From: Flavobacterium sp.
GTDB lineage: Bacteria; Bacteroidota; Bacteroidia; Flavobacteriales; Flavobacteriaceae
Assembly: GCA_016714905.1 (NCBI GenBank)
Contig: JADKBW010000001.1
Span: forward strand, 186,001-250,000
DNA length: 64,000 bases
Reading direction: 5' to 3'
Part shown: in pieces, positions 48,177-56,650 of the stretch
Position numbering within the stretch: the first letter of the stretch is position 1
Layout: the number at the start of each line of letters is the position of its first letter
Notes under the pieces: generated by a model
The model's database searches: none
What the model was told of the DNA's origin: nothing
Seen by the model: only the letters and a program-made list of their open reading frames with translations
Position numbers and translations under genes: made by a program

Positions 48177-48527
48177 ATGAACAAAATATACTATCTCGCC
48201 TCTTGTGATACTTGTCGAAAAATTATCAAATCGCTGCCTAATAATAACAATTTGGTGTTTCACGATATCAAACAAAATCCAATCACAGTTGAAGAATTAG
48301 AAGAAATGAAACGGCTTTCTGGAACTTACGAAGCTTTGTTTAGCCGAAAAGCACAACTGTATAAGTCCTTAGATTTAAAAAACAAATCGCTAACCGAAAA
48401 CGATTACCGCGATTATATTTTACAGCATTATACTTTTCTCAGTCGACCCGTTTTTATTATTAATGATAAAATATATGTTGGCAATAATTCCAAAGTAATT
48501 CAAGAAGTACAAAAAGCCTTGTCATAA
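48177..48527 (+). CDS. ArsC/Spx-family thioredoxin-fold protein
   Basis: 116 residues. N-terminal 'MNKIYYLASCDTCRKIIKSL' contains a CxxC redox pair, and 'YRDYILQHYTFLSRPVFI' is the ArsC cis-proline region ('RPVF'). Arsenate reductase and Spx-type regulators share this fold. No arsenic genes surround it, so an ordinary Spx/YffB-like role is as likely. Followed after 14 bases by the EamA transporter gene. Confidence 0.85.
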   Translation: MNKIYYLASCDTCRKIIKSLPNNNNLVFHDIKQNPITVEELEEMKRLSGTYEALFSRKAQLYKSLDLKNKSLTENDYRDYILQHYTFLSRPVFIINDKIYVGNNSKVIQEVQKALS

Positions 48528-48541
48528 GGTCAAAAAGAAAT

Positions 48542-49423
48542 TTGACTATGTTTTCTGCAACTATGGTGTCTGTTATTTATGGACTCACTTTTACCATTGC
48601 AAAAGATGTTATGCCTAGTTACATTCTTCCTTTTGGATTTATTTTATTGCGCGTAAGTGGTGCTGTCGCTCTTTTTTGGGCAGTGTCTTTTTTAGGTCCA
48701 AAAGAAAAAGTAGCGTTAGAAGATTTTCCGCGAATTGTCGCCGCGGCTTTCTTTGGAGTGGCGCTCAACATGCTGACATTTTTTAAAGGACTGAGTCTTA
48801 CTTCGCCTATTTCGGCAGCGGTTATAATGGTTACAACTCCGATAATCGTGCTCATTTTGTCATCAATATTGATGAAAGAAAAAATGAAAAAAAGAAAAAT
48901 CATTGGAATCGTCATTGGTCTTATCGGCACTGTTTTTCTGATTGTTTTTGGAAAATCAGTCGGATATGCCACGCATGCGGAATTAGGCAATTTACTGGTG
49001 TTTATCAATGCGGTTTCTTACGGTTGCTATTTGATTTTGGTCAAGAAGCTCATGGACAAATACAACGCCTTCACTTTTGTAAAATGGATTTACACCTTCG
49101 GATTTCTCATGGTGCTACCTTTTGGATGGAATGAATTTCTAGCCATCGACTGGTACCACATTCCAACAAACTTATATTGGAAAATTGGATTTGTAATTCT
49201 ATTCTCCACCTTTTTTACCTATCTTCTCAATTTATTGTCGATGCGAGAACTTAAACCAACGACCGTCGCGGTTTTTATATACTTGCAACCGTTGTTTGCC
49301 GCCATCATTGCTATTGGATTAGGGAAAGATGTATTAACTTGGGTAAAGATTTCAGCTGCTTTTCTGATTTTCGTAGGCGTTTATTTAGTAACGCAAAAGA
49401 ATCCCTCTGAAATCGAATCATAA
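48542..49423 (+). CDS. EamA-family (DMT) transporter
   Basis: About 290 residues with ten predicted helices in two EamA repeats: 'SVIYGLTFTIAKDVMPSYIL' opens the first and 'AVSYGCYLILVKKLMDKYNA' the second. Members export metabolites or amino acids; the substrate is unknown. The start is uncertain: TTG 48542 or ATG 48548. Codons just upstream (AGG TCA AAA AGA AAT) are in frame and resemble the normal N-terminus of relatives, but no ATG precedes them. Confidence 0.85.
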   Translation: MTMFSATMVSVIYGLTFTIAKDVMPSYILPFGFILLRVSGAVALFWAVSFLGPKEKVALEDFPRIVAAAFFGVALNMLTFFKGLSLTSPISAAVIMVTTPIIVLILSSILMKEKMKKRKIIGIVIGLIGTVFLIVFGKSVGYATHAELGNLLVFINAVSYGCYLILVKKLMDKYNAFTFVKWIYTFGFLMVLPFGWNEFLAIDWYHIPTNLYWKIGFVILFSTFFTYLLNLLSMRELKPTTVAVFIYLQPLFAAIIAIGLGKDVLTWVKISAAFLIFVGVYLVTQKNPSEIES

Positions 49424-49470
49424 ACAATCCGCATTTTACTTATCTTTGAGGTCTTTTTAGTACAATTTAT

Positions 49471-50331
49471 ATGATACAATCAATGACGGGTTTTGGTAAA
49501 GCCTCTTTACAACTACCCTCCAAAAAAATTACCGTCGAAGTAAAATCACTTAATAGCAAAGGGCTCGATCTAAATGTACGAATGCCCTCTGTGTATCGCG
49601 AATTAGAGTTGGGATTGCGAAACGAAATAGCGGCGCGACTAGAACGAGGAAAAGTAGATTTTTCTGTTTATGTTGAAATGACCGGCGAACAAACTTCTAC
49701 AAAAATAAATGTTCCAATTGTTAAGGCATATATTCAACAAATGAGAGCGGTAATTGCAGATGCCGATGAAACCGAGTTAATGAAAATGGCGGTAAGAATG
49801 CCAGACGCACTCAAAACAGAACGTGACGAAATTGATGAAAATGATTGGGTCGAAATCAAAAAAGTTATTGAAGAAGCCCTTAACAATATTGCACAATTTA
49901 GAGTTGATGAAGGGAAATCTTTAGAAAACGAATTTCAATTGCGTATCGGCAATATTCGGCAGTATATGACTGAGGCGCTGGCGTTAGATCCTGAAAGAAT
50001 GCAAGCTATTAAAGATCGTTTGCAAACCGCTATCGACGAGATGAAAGTCAATGTAGACGAAAACAGGTTCGAGCAAGAGCTCATTTTTTACCTCGAAAAA
50101 TTAGACATTACCGAAGAAAAAGTGCGTCTTACAACACACCTCGACTACTTTTTGGAAACCATCAAAGGAACAGAAGCCAACGGTAGAAAATTGGGGTTTA
50201 TTACCCAAGAAATGGGTCGAGAAATCAACACTATGGGTTCGAAAGCCAATCACGCCCAAATGCAAAAATTAGTAGTGATGATGAAAGATGAATTGGAAAA
50301 AATTAAAGAGCAAGTTTTGAATGTACTTTAA
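49471..50331 (+). CDS. yicC: YicC-family endoribonuclease
   Basis: 286 residues matching the YicC/YloC family throughout: 'MIQSMTGFGKASLQLPSKKI' at the start, 'SLNSKGLDLNVRMPS', and the C-terminal DUF1732 part 'LDYFLETIKGTEANGRKLGF' with 'QEMGREINTMGSKANHAQMQ'. Members are RNases that affect small RNA turnover in E. coli. It opens the yicC-gmk-nadD run, a conserved Bacteroidota order (14-base gap to gmk). Confidence 0.94.
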   Translation: MIQSMTGFGKASLQLPSKKITVEVKSLNSKGLDLNVRMPSVYRELELGLRNEIAARLERGKVDFSVYVEMTGEQTSTKINVPIVKAYIQQMRAVIADADETELMKMAVRMPDALKTERDEIDENDWVEIKKVIEEALNNIAQFRVDEGKSLENEFQLRIGNIRQYMTEALALDPERMQAIKDRLQTAIDEMKVNVDENRFEQELIFYLEKLDITEEKVRLTTHLDYFLETIKGTEANGRKLGFITQEMGREINTMGSKANHAQMQKLVVMMKDELEKIKEQVLNVL

Positions 50332-50345
50332 AAAGAAGTAAAGTC

Positions 50346-50933
50346 ATGGGAAAAGGAAAATTAATTGTGTTTTCGGCGCCATCTGGCTCAGGGAAAACTA
50401 CGATCGTACGACATTTGTTGGGTATTCCTGAATTGAATTTAGAGTTTTCCATTTCTGCGACTTCTCGCGAACCTCGTGGGGAAGAAATTAATGGAAAAGA
50501 CTATTATTTTATTTCTTTATCTGAATTCAAAAATCATATCAAAGCCCACGATTTCCTAGAATGGGAGGAAGTCTATCGCGATAACTTTTACGGCACATTA
50601 AAAAGTGAAATCGAACGCATATGGGCGCTGGGAAAAAATGTGATTTTCGATATTGATGTGGCTGGCGGACTGCGAATTAAGTCAAAATTCCCCGAAGAAA
50701 CTTTGGCCGTTTTTGTGAAACCACCAAGTATTGATGAGTTGAAAATTCGGCTCAAAAAACGCTCTACAGAAAGCGAGGATAAGATTAATATGCGTATTGC
50801 AAAAGCTTCGGTTGAATTGGCAACTGCGCCTCAATTCGATAAGATTATCAAAAACTATGACTTAGATGTTGCTAAAGAAGAAGCGTATCAATTGGTGAAA
50901 AACTTCATATATAGCGAAAACGAATTGAATTAG
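50346..50933 (+). CDS. gmk: guanylate kinase
   Basis: Phosphorylates GMP to GDP. 195 residues. Walker A 'VFSAPSGSGKTTIVRHLL', the GMP-binding 'SATSREPRGEEINGKDYYF' and 'FLEWEEVYRDNFYGT', and lid 'LKKRSTESEDKINMRI'. Sits between yicC and nadD, 11 bases before nadD. Confidence 0.97.
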   Translation: MGKGKLIVFSAPSGSGKTTIVRHLLGIPELNLEFSISATSREPRGEEINGKDYYFISLSEFKNHIKAHDFLEWEEVYRDNFYGTLKSEIERIWALGKNVIFDIDVAGGLRIKSKFPEETLAVFVKPPSIDELKIRLKKRSTESEDKINMRIAKASVELATAPQFDKIIKNYDLDVAKEEAYQLVKNFIYSENELN

Positions 50934-50944
50934 AAATCGCAGCA

Positions 50945-51526
50945 ATGAAAATTGGACTCTACTTCGGAACTTTTAATCCCATTCATATTGGGCATCTCAT
51001 TATTGCCAATCACATGGCGGAATATTCTGATTTGAATCAAATTTGGATGGTGGTAACGCCGCACAATCCGCTGAAAAAGAAAGAGCATCTACTCGACGAT
51101 TACAAACGCCTCAATTTGGTTGCGCTAGCCACGGAAGATTTCCCGAAAATAAAACCTTCCGACATTGAATTTAAATTACCTCAACCCAATTACACCGTTC
51201 ATACTTTAGCCCATTTACAAGATAAATTCCCACAACACGAATTTTCTTTAATTATGGGGGAAGACAATCTAAAGTCGCTTCATAAATGGAAAAATTATGA
51301 AGTCATTCTTCAAAATCATGATATTTATGTCTATCCTAGAATTTCTTCTGACATAGCAACGCTTGATCTCAAGAACCATCCGAGAATTCATCATGTTGAT
51401 GCGCCAATTGTAGAGATTTCTTCCACCTTTATTCGAGAAAGCATCAAAAACAAAAAGAACATTCAACCACTGATTCCCTATAAAGTTTGGGAATATATCG
51501 ATTATAACAATTTGTATAAAAAGTAA
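50945..51526 (+). CDS. nadD: nicotinate-nucleotide adenylyltransferase
   Basis: Makes deamido-NAD from nicotinate mononucleotide and ATP. 193 residues. The nucleotidyltransferase motif 'YFGTFNPIHIGHLIIANHMA' at the N-terminus and 'VEISSTFIRESIKNKKNI', the ISSTxIR motif, near the C-terminus. 'MGEDNLKSLHKWKNY' is the NadD-type central segment. Last gene of the yicC-gmk-nadD run. Confidence 0.96.
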   Translation: MKIGLYFGTFNPIHIGHLIIANHMAEYSDLNQIWMVVTPHNPLKKKEHLLDDYKRLNLVALATEDFPKIKPSDIEFKLPQPNYTVHTLAHLQDKFPQHEFSLIMGEDNLKSLHKWKNYEVILQNHDIYVYPRISSDIATLDLKNHPRIHHVDAPIVEISSTFIRESIKNKKNIQPLIPYKVWEYIDYNNLYKK

Positions 51527-51626
51527 ATCGTCGAAATTTCTTATTGTCTTTTACTTAACATCAATTTACGAAATCCCTATTTTTCTTTGCGTAAATTTAC
51601 AAACCACAATTTAAAACCCGCTATCC

Positions 51627-52793
51627 ATGCTCAACTTCGAACTTTACAATCCGACAAACCTTATTTTTGGTAAAAATCAAATCGAAAAATTAGCTTCTCT
51701 GCTACCACAAAATGCTAAAATCCTGCTCGCTTATGGCGGTGGAAGTATTTTTAAAAATGGCATCTACGATCAAGTAATGACACAACTCAAAGGCTTTGAA
51801 GTAGTCGAATTTGGCGGCATCGAACCCAACCCACATTTCGAAACTTTAATGAAAGCCGTCGAAATTATTCGGGAACAAAAACTAAATTTCATTTTAGCTG
51901 TTGGCGGCGGAAGCGTCATTGATGGCGTAAAATTTATCTCTGCTGCAGTAAACTTCACCGAAGATCCGATAGACATCCTAAAAAAGAGACTATTGTTTAA
52001 AGATTCTAGTACTGTAATTCCATTCGGAACGATTTTGACCTTGCCCGCTACCGGAAGCGAAATGAACTCCGGAGCAGTAGTGACCATCGCCGCTACTCAA
52101 GAGAAACTGGTTTTGGGCGGCAGCGCATTGTTCCCACAATTCTCGATTTGCGATCCAACGGTAATTGCTTCTTTGCCGAAAAGACAATTGCAAAATGGGG
52201 TGGTGGATGCTTATACACATGTATTGGAGCAATATCTCACTTTTCAACACGATGCACCACTTCAAGACCGCATTGCAGAAGGTATTTTGCAAACTTTAGT
52301 CGAAATTGGTCCAGCAGTGGTCGAAAATCCAACCGACTATAAATTAGCATCTAACTTTATGTGGTGTTGTACCATGGCGCTCAATGGTTTGTTAAACAAA
52401 GGTGTTCCTGTAGATTGGGCAACCCATATGATTGGCCATGAACTCACAGCGCTTTACAACATCGATCATGCAAGAACTTTAGCCATCATCGGCCCCAATT
52501 TATATCGTGCACTTTTCGAAACCAAAAAAGAAAAATTGGCACAATACGGCGAAAGAGTTTGGCACGTAGACGGAAAAACCATCGATGAAAAAGCCACACA
52601 AGCCATCGACAAAACAGTTGGTTTTCTCCACATGATGGGTATGCAAACCAAACTGTCCGAATATACTTCGGACTATGAAAATACTGCAAATTTTATTGTA
52701 CAGCGATTTGATGAAAGAGGATGGCACGCTCTAGGTGAAAAACAAAATGTCACTTTAGAAAAAGTAAAAGAAATTGTCGAAATGAGCTATTAG
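51627..52793 (+). CDS. yqhD: iron-containing NADPH-dependent alcohol dehydrogenase, YqhD-like
   Basis: 388 residues, similar throughout to E. coli YqhD, an NADPH-dependent aldehyde reductase. Nucleotide-binding 'ILAVGGGSVIDGVKFI', 'LTLPATGSEMNSGAVV', and metal ligands in 'GVVDAYTHVLEQYLT' (Asp, His), 'DWATHMIGHELTAL' (His) and 'NIDHARTLAII' (His). Probably detoxifies short-chain aldehydes. Monocistronic with a strong terminator. Confidence 0.92.
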   Translation: MLNFELYNPTNLIFGKNQIEKLASLLPQNAKILLAYGGGSIFKNGIYDQVMTQLKGFEVVEFGGIEPNPHFETLMKAVEIIREQKLNFILAVGGGSVIDGVKFISAAVNFTEDPIDILKKRLLFKDSSTVIPFGTILTLPATGSEMNSGAVVTIAATQEKLVLGGSALFPQFSICDPTVIASLPKRQLQNGVVDAYTHVLEQYLTFQHDAPLQDRIAEGILQTLVEIGPAVVENPTDYKLASNFMWCCTMALNGLLNKGVPVDWATHMIGHELTALYNIDHARTLAIIGPNLYRALFETKKEKLAQYGERVWHVDGKTIDEKATQAIDKTVGFLHMMGMQTKLSEYTSDYENTANFIVQRFDERGWHALGEKQNVTLEKVKEIVEMSY

Positions 52794-52814
52794 TTTCAAA
52801 GGACAAAAATTCAA

Positions 52815-52852
52815 AAGGCGTTCAAAATAATATATTTTGAACGCCTTTTTCT
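52815..52852 (+). terminator. intrinsic terminator of the yqhD-like gene
   Basis: AAAAGGCGTTCAAAATA / TATTTTGAACGCCTTTTT: a stem of about 16 bp, 22 bases after the stop. The rest of 52853-53086 is AT-rich spacer with a 13-base direct repeat TTTCTAATTCACT (about 53003 and 53055) and a possible -7 box. Confidence 0.9.
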
Positions 52853-53025
52853 AACATAAAACAAAACGTAACTAACCCGATAATATAGTATTCTAACTAA
52901 TTAACCTTTGAATAACGCGACACATTCAAAAGTATTGTATTGTATTTCAAAAGAATACGTTAAAATTTACATTTTGCCTAAAACTCCATTTGTTCCAATA
53001 CGTTTCTAATTCACTTTTTTTTGGT

Positions 53026-53033
53026 TACTTTTG
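53026..53033 (+). promoter_or_regulatory. -7 box upstream of gpsA
   Basis: TACTTTTG, an exact TAnnTTTG match. If used, the gpsA leader would be about 220 bases and would include palindromic element copy E. No -33 TTG at the usual spacing. Confidence 0.4.
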
Positions 53034-53086
53034 AAAGCGTATTATTTCCTGTTTTCTAATTCACTCCATTAATTGAATTAAAATTA

Positions 53087-53246
53087 GGAGCTATTTCCCG
53101 CTATCCGTTTCAATCTTTTCTTGCTTGAGCAGACCAATCACAATTGAGGTGCCTGTAAATGCAAGAAAAGGATTTTCACTGCATACACGAAGTGTTCACC
53201 GAACACCTCTGAAAGTGAAATTCAAGAGAGGTAATCGGGGCTAAAC
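53087..53246 (-). repeat. dispersed palindromic element, copy E (inverted, in the gpsA leader)
   Basis: On the minus strand it reads TTTAGCCCCGATT, an insertion with its own small hairpins, AATCC, a perfect CTTTTCTTGC / GCAAGAAAAG stem (53170-53161 and 53124-53115, 36-base loop), then ATTGAAACGGATAGCGGG and AAATAGCTCC. It ends 11 bases before the gpsA ATG, opposite in orientation to the other copies. Confidence 0.65.
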
Positions 53247-53257
53247 CATACAATCTA

Positions 53258-54253
53258 ATGACAGAATATCCAAAATTTGCCGTAATCGGTGGTGGTAGTT
53301 GGGCAACCGCCATCGCTAAGATGCTATGTGTAAATCTTCCGGAAATTGCGTGGTATATGCGTAATGAAGAAGCAATAGAACACCTCAAAACACACCATCA
53401 TAATCCAAATTATTTGAGCTCTGTTGAATTTAAAACTACGCAATTAAGACTGACTAGCAATATCAATGAAGCGATCAAGTATGCCGATTATATCATTTTT
53501 GCTATTCCGTCTGCTTTCTTAAGTTCAGAATTATCAAAGCTGACAGAGAGCATAAAAGACAAAGTAATTTTTTCTGCTATCAAAGGAATTGTTCCAGAAA
53601 CCAGTCTCATCGTCGGAGAACATTTTAATAAAGAATACGGAATTCCCTTTGAAAACATCGGCGTCATTACAGGGCCATGTCACGCAGAGGAAGTCGCGCT
53701 CGAACGTCTGTCGTACTTAACGATTGCTTGTGGAGATTCTGCAAAAGCCAGAATTGTAGCCAAATGTTTGTCTGGAAATTACATCAAAGCAAAGATTTCT
53801 GATGACATCATCGGAACCGAATACGCAGCGATGCTTAAAAACATCTACGCTATTGCGGCAGGAATCGCCCATGGAATTGGTTATGGAGATAACTTCCAGT
53901 CAGTGTTGATGAGTAACGGCATTCGTGAGATGAAAAAGTTCATACGCAAAGTGCATAAAATGAAGCGTAATATTAATAATTCCGCGTATTTGGGAGATTT
54001 ACTAGTAACCGGTTATTCCGTGTTTTCTAGAAATAGGATGTTCGGGAATATGATTGGGAAAGGCTATACGGTGCAATCTGCCATGATGGAAATGAGCATG
54101 GTTGCTGAAGGATATTATGCGACCAAAAGTGCATGGGAACTCAATCAAACCTATGGCGCGAAAACCCCAATAATTGACGCTGTTCACGCTATTTTATACG
54201 AAGGAAAAGAGGCGAAGAAAGTGTTTAAGAAGCTTACCGAGAAACTAGACTAA
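53258..54253 (+). CDS. gpsA: NAD(P)H-dependent glycerol-3-phosphate dehydrogenase
   Basis: Makes sn-glycerol-3-phosphate from dihydroxyacetone phosphate for phospholipid synthesis. 331 residues. Rossmann start 'FAVIGGGSWATAIAKML', 'SAIKGIVPETSLIVGEHF' with the conserved lysine, 'VITGPCHAEEVA' and the catalytic Lys in 'IGTEYAAMLKNIYAIAAG'. Intact. Preceded by the inverted palindromic element in its leader. Confidence 0.96.
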   Translation: MTEYPKFAVIGGGSWATAIAKMLCVNLPEIAWYMRNEEAIEHLKTHHHNPNYLSSVEFKTTQLRLTSNINEAIKYADYIIFAIPSAFLSSELSKLTESIKDKVIFSAIKGIVPETSLIVGEHFNKEYGIPFENIGVITGPCHAEEVALERLSYLTIACGDSAKARIVAKCLSGNYIKAKISDDIIGTEYAAMLKNIYAIAAGIAHGIGYGDNFQSVLMSNGIREMKKFIRKVHKMKRNINNSAYLGDLLVTGYSVFSRNRMFGNMIGKGYTVQSAMMEMSMVAEGYYATKSAWELNQTYGAKTPIIDAVHAILYEGKEAKKVFKKLTEKLD

Positions 54254-54262
54254 CTTTTTAGG

Positions 54263-54505
54263 GAAAAGAATCAAGAAACAAAAGCCAAGCTACGGTTTTT
54301 ATATATTCAAATCATTGCTTTTTGATCTCCAACTGTAAGAGTGGTTTTTTTATATGAAGGATTGTTTTTTAGGTCAGGGGGCCACCTTGCGGGTGCCTAG
54401 CTTATTTTGTACACTTGGAATAAAAGCAACTGACTTTGAAAAGACAATAGCCAAGAAGTAATATCTTCAATCTTATTTCTTGGCTATTGCTTCTTGATTC
54501 TTTTC
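54263..54505. repeat. nested inverted repeats after gpsA
   Basis: An outer pair, GAAAAGAATCAAGAA (54263-54277) and its complement (54491-54505), extends to 27 bases with two mismatches. An inner hairpin AATAGCCAAGAA / TTCTTGGCTATT lies at 54446-54457 and 54477-54488. Between them is a GC-rich GGCCACC/GGGTGCC hairpin near 54380. The inner hairpin may terminate gpsA. No gene is seen in 54254-54513. Confidence 0.6.
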
Positions 54506-54513
54506 GCTTTCTA

Positions 54514-54917
54514 TCAGACGATCACACCATCTACAAACAAAATCGGCACTTCTTCTACTGCTTTTCGTGAATTGAATTGGCTATAAAAGTATATTTCTTG
54601 TCATACAAAGTACTTCCAATAAAAAAGGTTACCATAAACTCGTTGTTCAAAGCGAGTACACTGTTTTCAATCATTTCAATTTTTACGACCGAAACCGCTG
54701 GAACCTCAACAAAAGCGTGTCGCAACAGTGAAGTTTTCTTCATTTCTCCATCAATGGTTCCAAACGCTTTGGATACTACCATAACGCTGTCTAAAGTATA
54801 ATCGCTATCGTTCACAAGGTAAACATACCAAACCTTGTCCATGAAGTCGTCGTTCCATTCTTGGACGGCGGCAAGAAATACGTTTTCTACGGTGGGGATA
54901 ATGATGTCTTTTTTCAT
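54514..54917 (-). CDS. conserved protein of unknown function next to pheS (frameshifted C-terminus)
   Basis: The frame from 54917 begins 'MKKDIIIPTVENVFLAAVQE' and stops early at 54555 after 'NSIHEKQ'. In another frame the codons beyond continue as 'KAVEEVPILFVDGVIV' to TGA at 54514. Adding one A to the AAAA run at the join gives one 134-residue protein. No signal peptide, membrane helix or known motif is seen. It is rich in aliphatic strands. The gene lies downstream of pheS; function unknown. Confidence 0.7.
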
Positions 54918-54967
54918 GGATGAACTAATTGCAAGATTTTAAGACTGAAAGTTGTTGTTTGATGTTT

Positions 54968-55000
54968 CCCCTCCTTTGGAGGGGTGCCCGCCGCGGCGGG
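54968..55000. repeat. pair of GC-rich hairpins
   Basis: CCCCTCC-TTT-GGAGGGG (54968-54984), followed at once by the perfect palindrome CCCGCCG/CGGCGGG (54987-55000). Base composition is far above the AT-rich surroundings. It directly precedes palindromic element copy C. Confidence 0.65.
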
Positions 55001-55009
55001 TGGGGTGGC

Positions 55010-55086
55010 TTAGCCCGGATAGGAATGGCATCCTTTTGTTCTGTCGTTCAGAACAAAAGATAGAATGGATAGCCGGAATAGCTCCT
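55010..55086 (+). repeat. dispersed palindromic element, copy C
   Basis: TTAGCCCGGATAGGAATGGCATC, an 11-bp perfect stem CTTTTGTTCTG / CAGAACAAAAG (55033-55043 and 55049-55059, 5-base loop), then ATAGAATGGATAGCCGGAA and TAGCTCC. It lies just past the pheS stop (55093), in the gap before the small conserved gene ending at 54514. Confidence 0.8.
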
Positions 55087-55092
55087 GAAAAA

Positions 55093-56112
55093 TTAAATAC
55101 TTGATTTGAATTGCTCTAGGAATCGCACATCGTTTTCGTAAAACATTCTGATGTCGCCGATTTGATAGAGCAACATCGCGATTCTTTCGATTCCCATTCC
55201 AAAGGCAAAACCGTTATACTCATCTGGATTGATGCCGCAATTTTTTAATACATTCGGATCGACCATACCGCAGCCCATTATTTCTAACCAGCCGGTTCCT
55301 TTGGTGATGCGGTAATCGGTTTCTGTTTTGAGTCCCCAATAAATATCAACCTCAGCGCTTGGCTCTGTAAAAGGAAAATACGACGGTCTTAAACGTATTT
55401 TTGATTTGCCAAACATTTCTTTTGTAAAATATAAAAGCGTCTGCTTTAAGTCGGCAAACGAAACGTCTTTGTCAATGTACAATCCTTCAACTTGGTGGAA
55501 AATGCAATGGGATCGCGACGAAATGGCTTCGTTTCTGAACACTCTTCCTGGAGAAATCGTGCGGATGGGCGGTTTGTTATTTTCCATGTAGCGCACTTGT
55601 ACTGAAGAAGTGTGCGTTCGCAACAAAATATCTGGATTCGTTTGGATAAAGAACGTGTCTTGCATATCACGCGCCGGATGGTATTCTGGTAAGTTCAATG
55701 CGGTAAAATTGTGCCAATCGTCTTCTATTTCTGGACCTTCAGAAACGTTGAATCCAATGTTTGAAAAGATATCTATAATTTGGTTTTTTACAATCGAAAT
55801 AGGATGTCTAGATCCTATGATGATTGGCTCACTTGGTCGCGTTAAATCGCCATAGAAACCTTTAGTTTCTTCTTTGCTTTCTAGAGATTCCTGAATAGTT
55901 TTTACTTTTTCTTCCGCAGAAGTTTTAAGCAAATTGATGACTTGACCGAATTCTTTTTTTTGATCGTTAGGAACATTTTTGAATTCGGCAAAGAAGTCCT
56001 TCAGCAAACCTTTGCTTCCTAGGTATTGTATTCTGAATGCTTCAAGTTCAGCGGCGTCTTCCGTTGTGAATGCTTGAACTGAAGTGATGTGTTCTTTGAT
56101 TTTATCTATCAT
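55093..56112 (-). CDS. pheS: phenylalanyl-tRNA synthetase alpha subunit
   Basis: Catalytic subunit of the alpha2-beta2 synthetase. 339 residues. Class II motif 2 region 'MENNKPPIRTISPGRVFRNE', 'HCIFHQVEGLYIDKDVSF', and motif 3 'GFAFGMGIERIAMLLY'. The N-terminal coiled coil is normal. pheT is not adjacent, as is common in Bacteroidota. Upstream is a small conserved gene on the same strand. Confidence 0.96.
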   Translation of the reverse strand: MIDKIKEHITSVQAFTTEDAAELEAFRIQYLGSKGLLKDFFAEFKNVPNDQKKEFGQVINLLKTSAEEKVKTIQESLESKEETKGFYGDLTRPSEPIIIGSRHPISIVKNQIIDIFSNIGFNVSEGPEIEDDWHNFTALNLPEYHPARDMQDTFFIQTNPDILLRTHTSSVQVRYMENNKPPIRTISPGRVFRNEAISSRSHCIFHQVEGLYIDKDVSFADLKQTLLYFTKEMFGKSKIRLRPSYFPFTEPSAEVDIYWGLKTETDYRITKGTGWLEIMGCGMVDPNVLKNCGINPDEYNGFAFGMGIERIAMLLYQIGDIRMFYENDVRFLEQFKSSI

Positions 56113-56160
56113 GGTCGTGCTGTAAATGAAAGCGCAAATTTAATTAAAAGTTGTCAGTAT

Positions 56161-56517
56161 TTAATCAATGACTTCTCTTTCTATAAAGTAATTGACAATG
56201 GCTTCTTTCATCAAGACCGATTGTTCACCAGCTTTGAGTGGTGGCAAACTTTCTTTGACGGTATAATGTGGCCAACCTTCATCGTCAAAATAGTCAAATT
56301 CGTAGAAACCATAAGGCTCTAGTAAGCGACAAATAGCGATATGCATGAGGTTAAGTTTCTCGTCTTTCTTGTATTTCTGGTGGACTTTCCCGAGTTCTTG
56401 AACGCCAATTAAATAGATGATCGCATCCAGGTCGAGGTCTTCGCCTTGCGAAAATTGATTGGAAAGCAAGTTCACAAGCTTTTCCCAGCGTTCTTTGAGT
56501 TGTTGGTCTCTCGACAT
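56161..56517 (-). CDS. conserved hypothetical protein
   Basis: 118 residues, acidic, no signal peptide or membrane helix. Recognisable segments 'LKERWEKLVNLLSNQFSQG' and 'AIIYLIGVQELGKVHQKYKK' suggest a helical N-terminal half, with 'YFDDEGWPHYTV' between helices. I do not recognise the family beyond its frequent occurrence upstream of pheS in flavobacteria. Ends 49 bases before the pheS start. Confidence 0.72.
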   Translation of the reverse strand: MSRDQQLKERWEKLVNLLSNQFSQGEDLDLDAIIYLIGVQELGKVHQKYKKDEKLNLMHIAICRLLEPYGFYEFDYFDDEGWPHYTVKESLPPLKAGEQSVLMKEAIVNYFIEREVID

Positions 56518-56650
56518 GACTTGGATTTTAAATTTAGGATTCTAGACTTAAGATTTGGGAATGCTTACCAAAATCGAGGGCAAAGATAAGAAGTTGCCTG
56601 CTGATTAGACGACCAATTCGTTTATATTTGTTCGTTTTTAAAGCGTAGCA

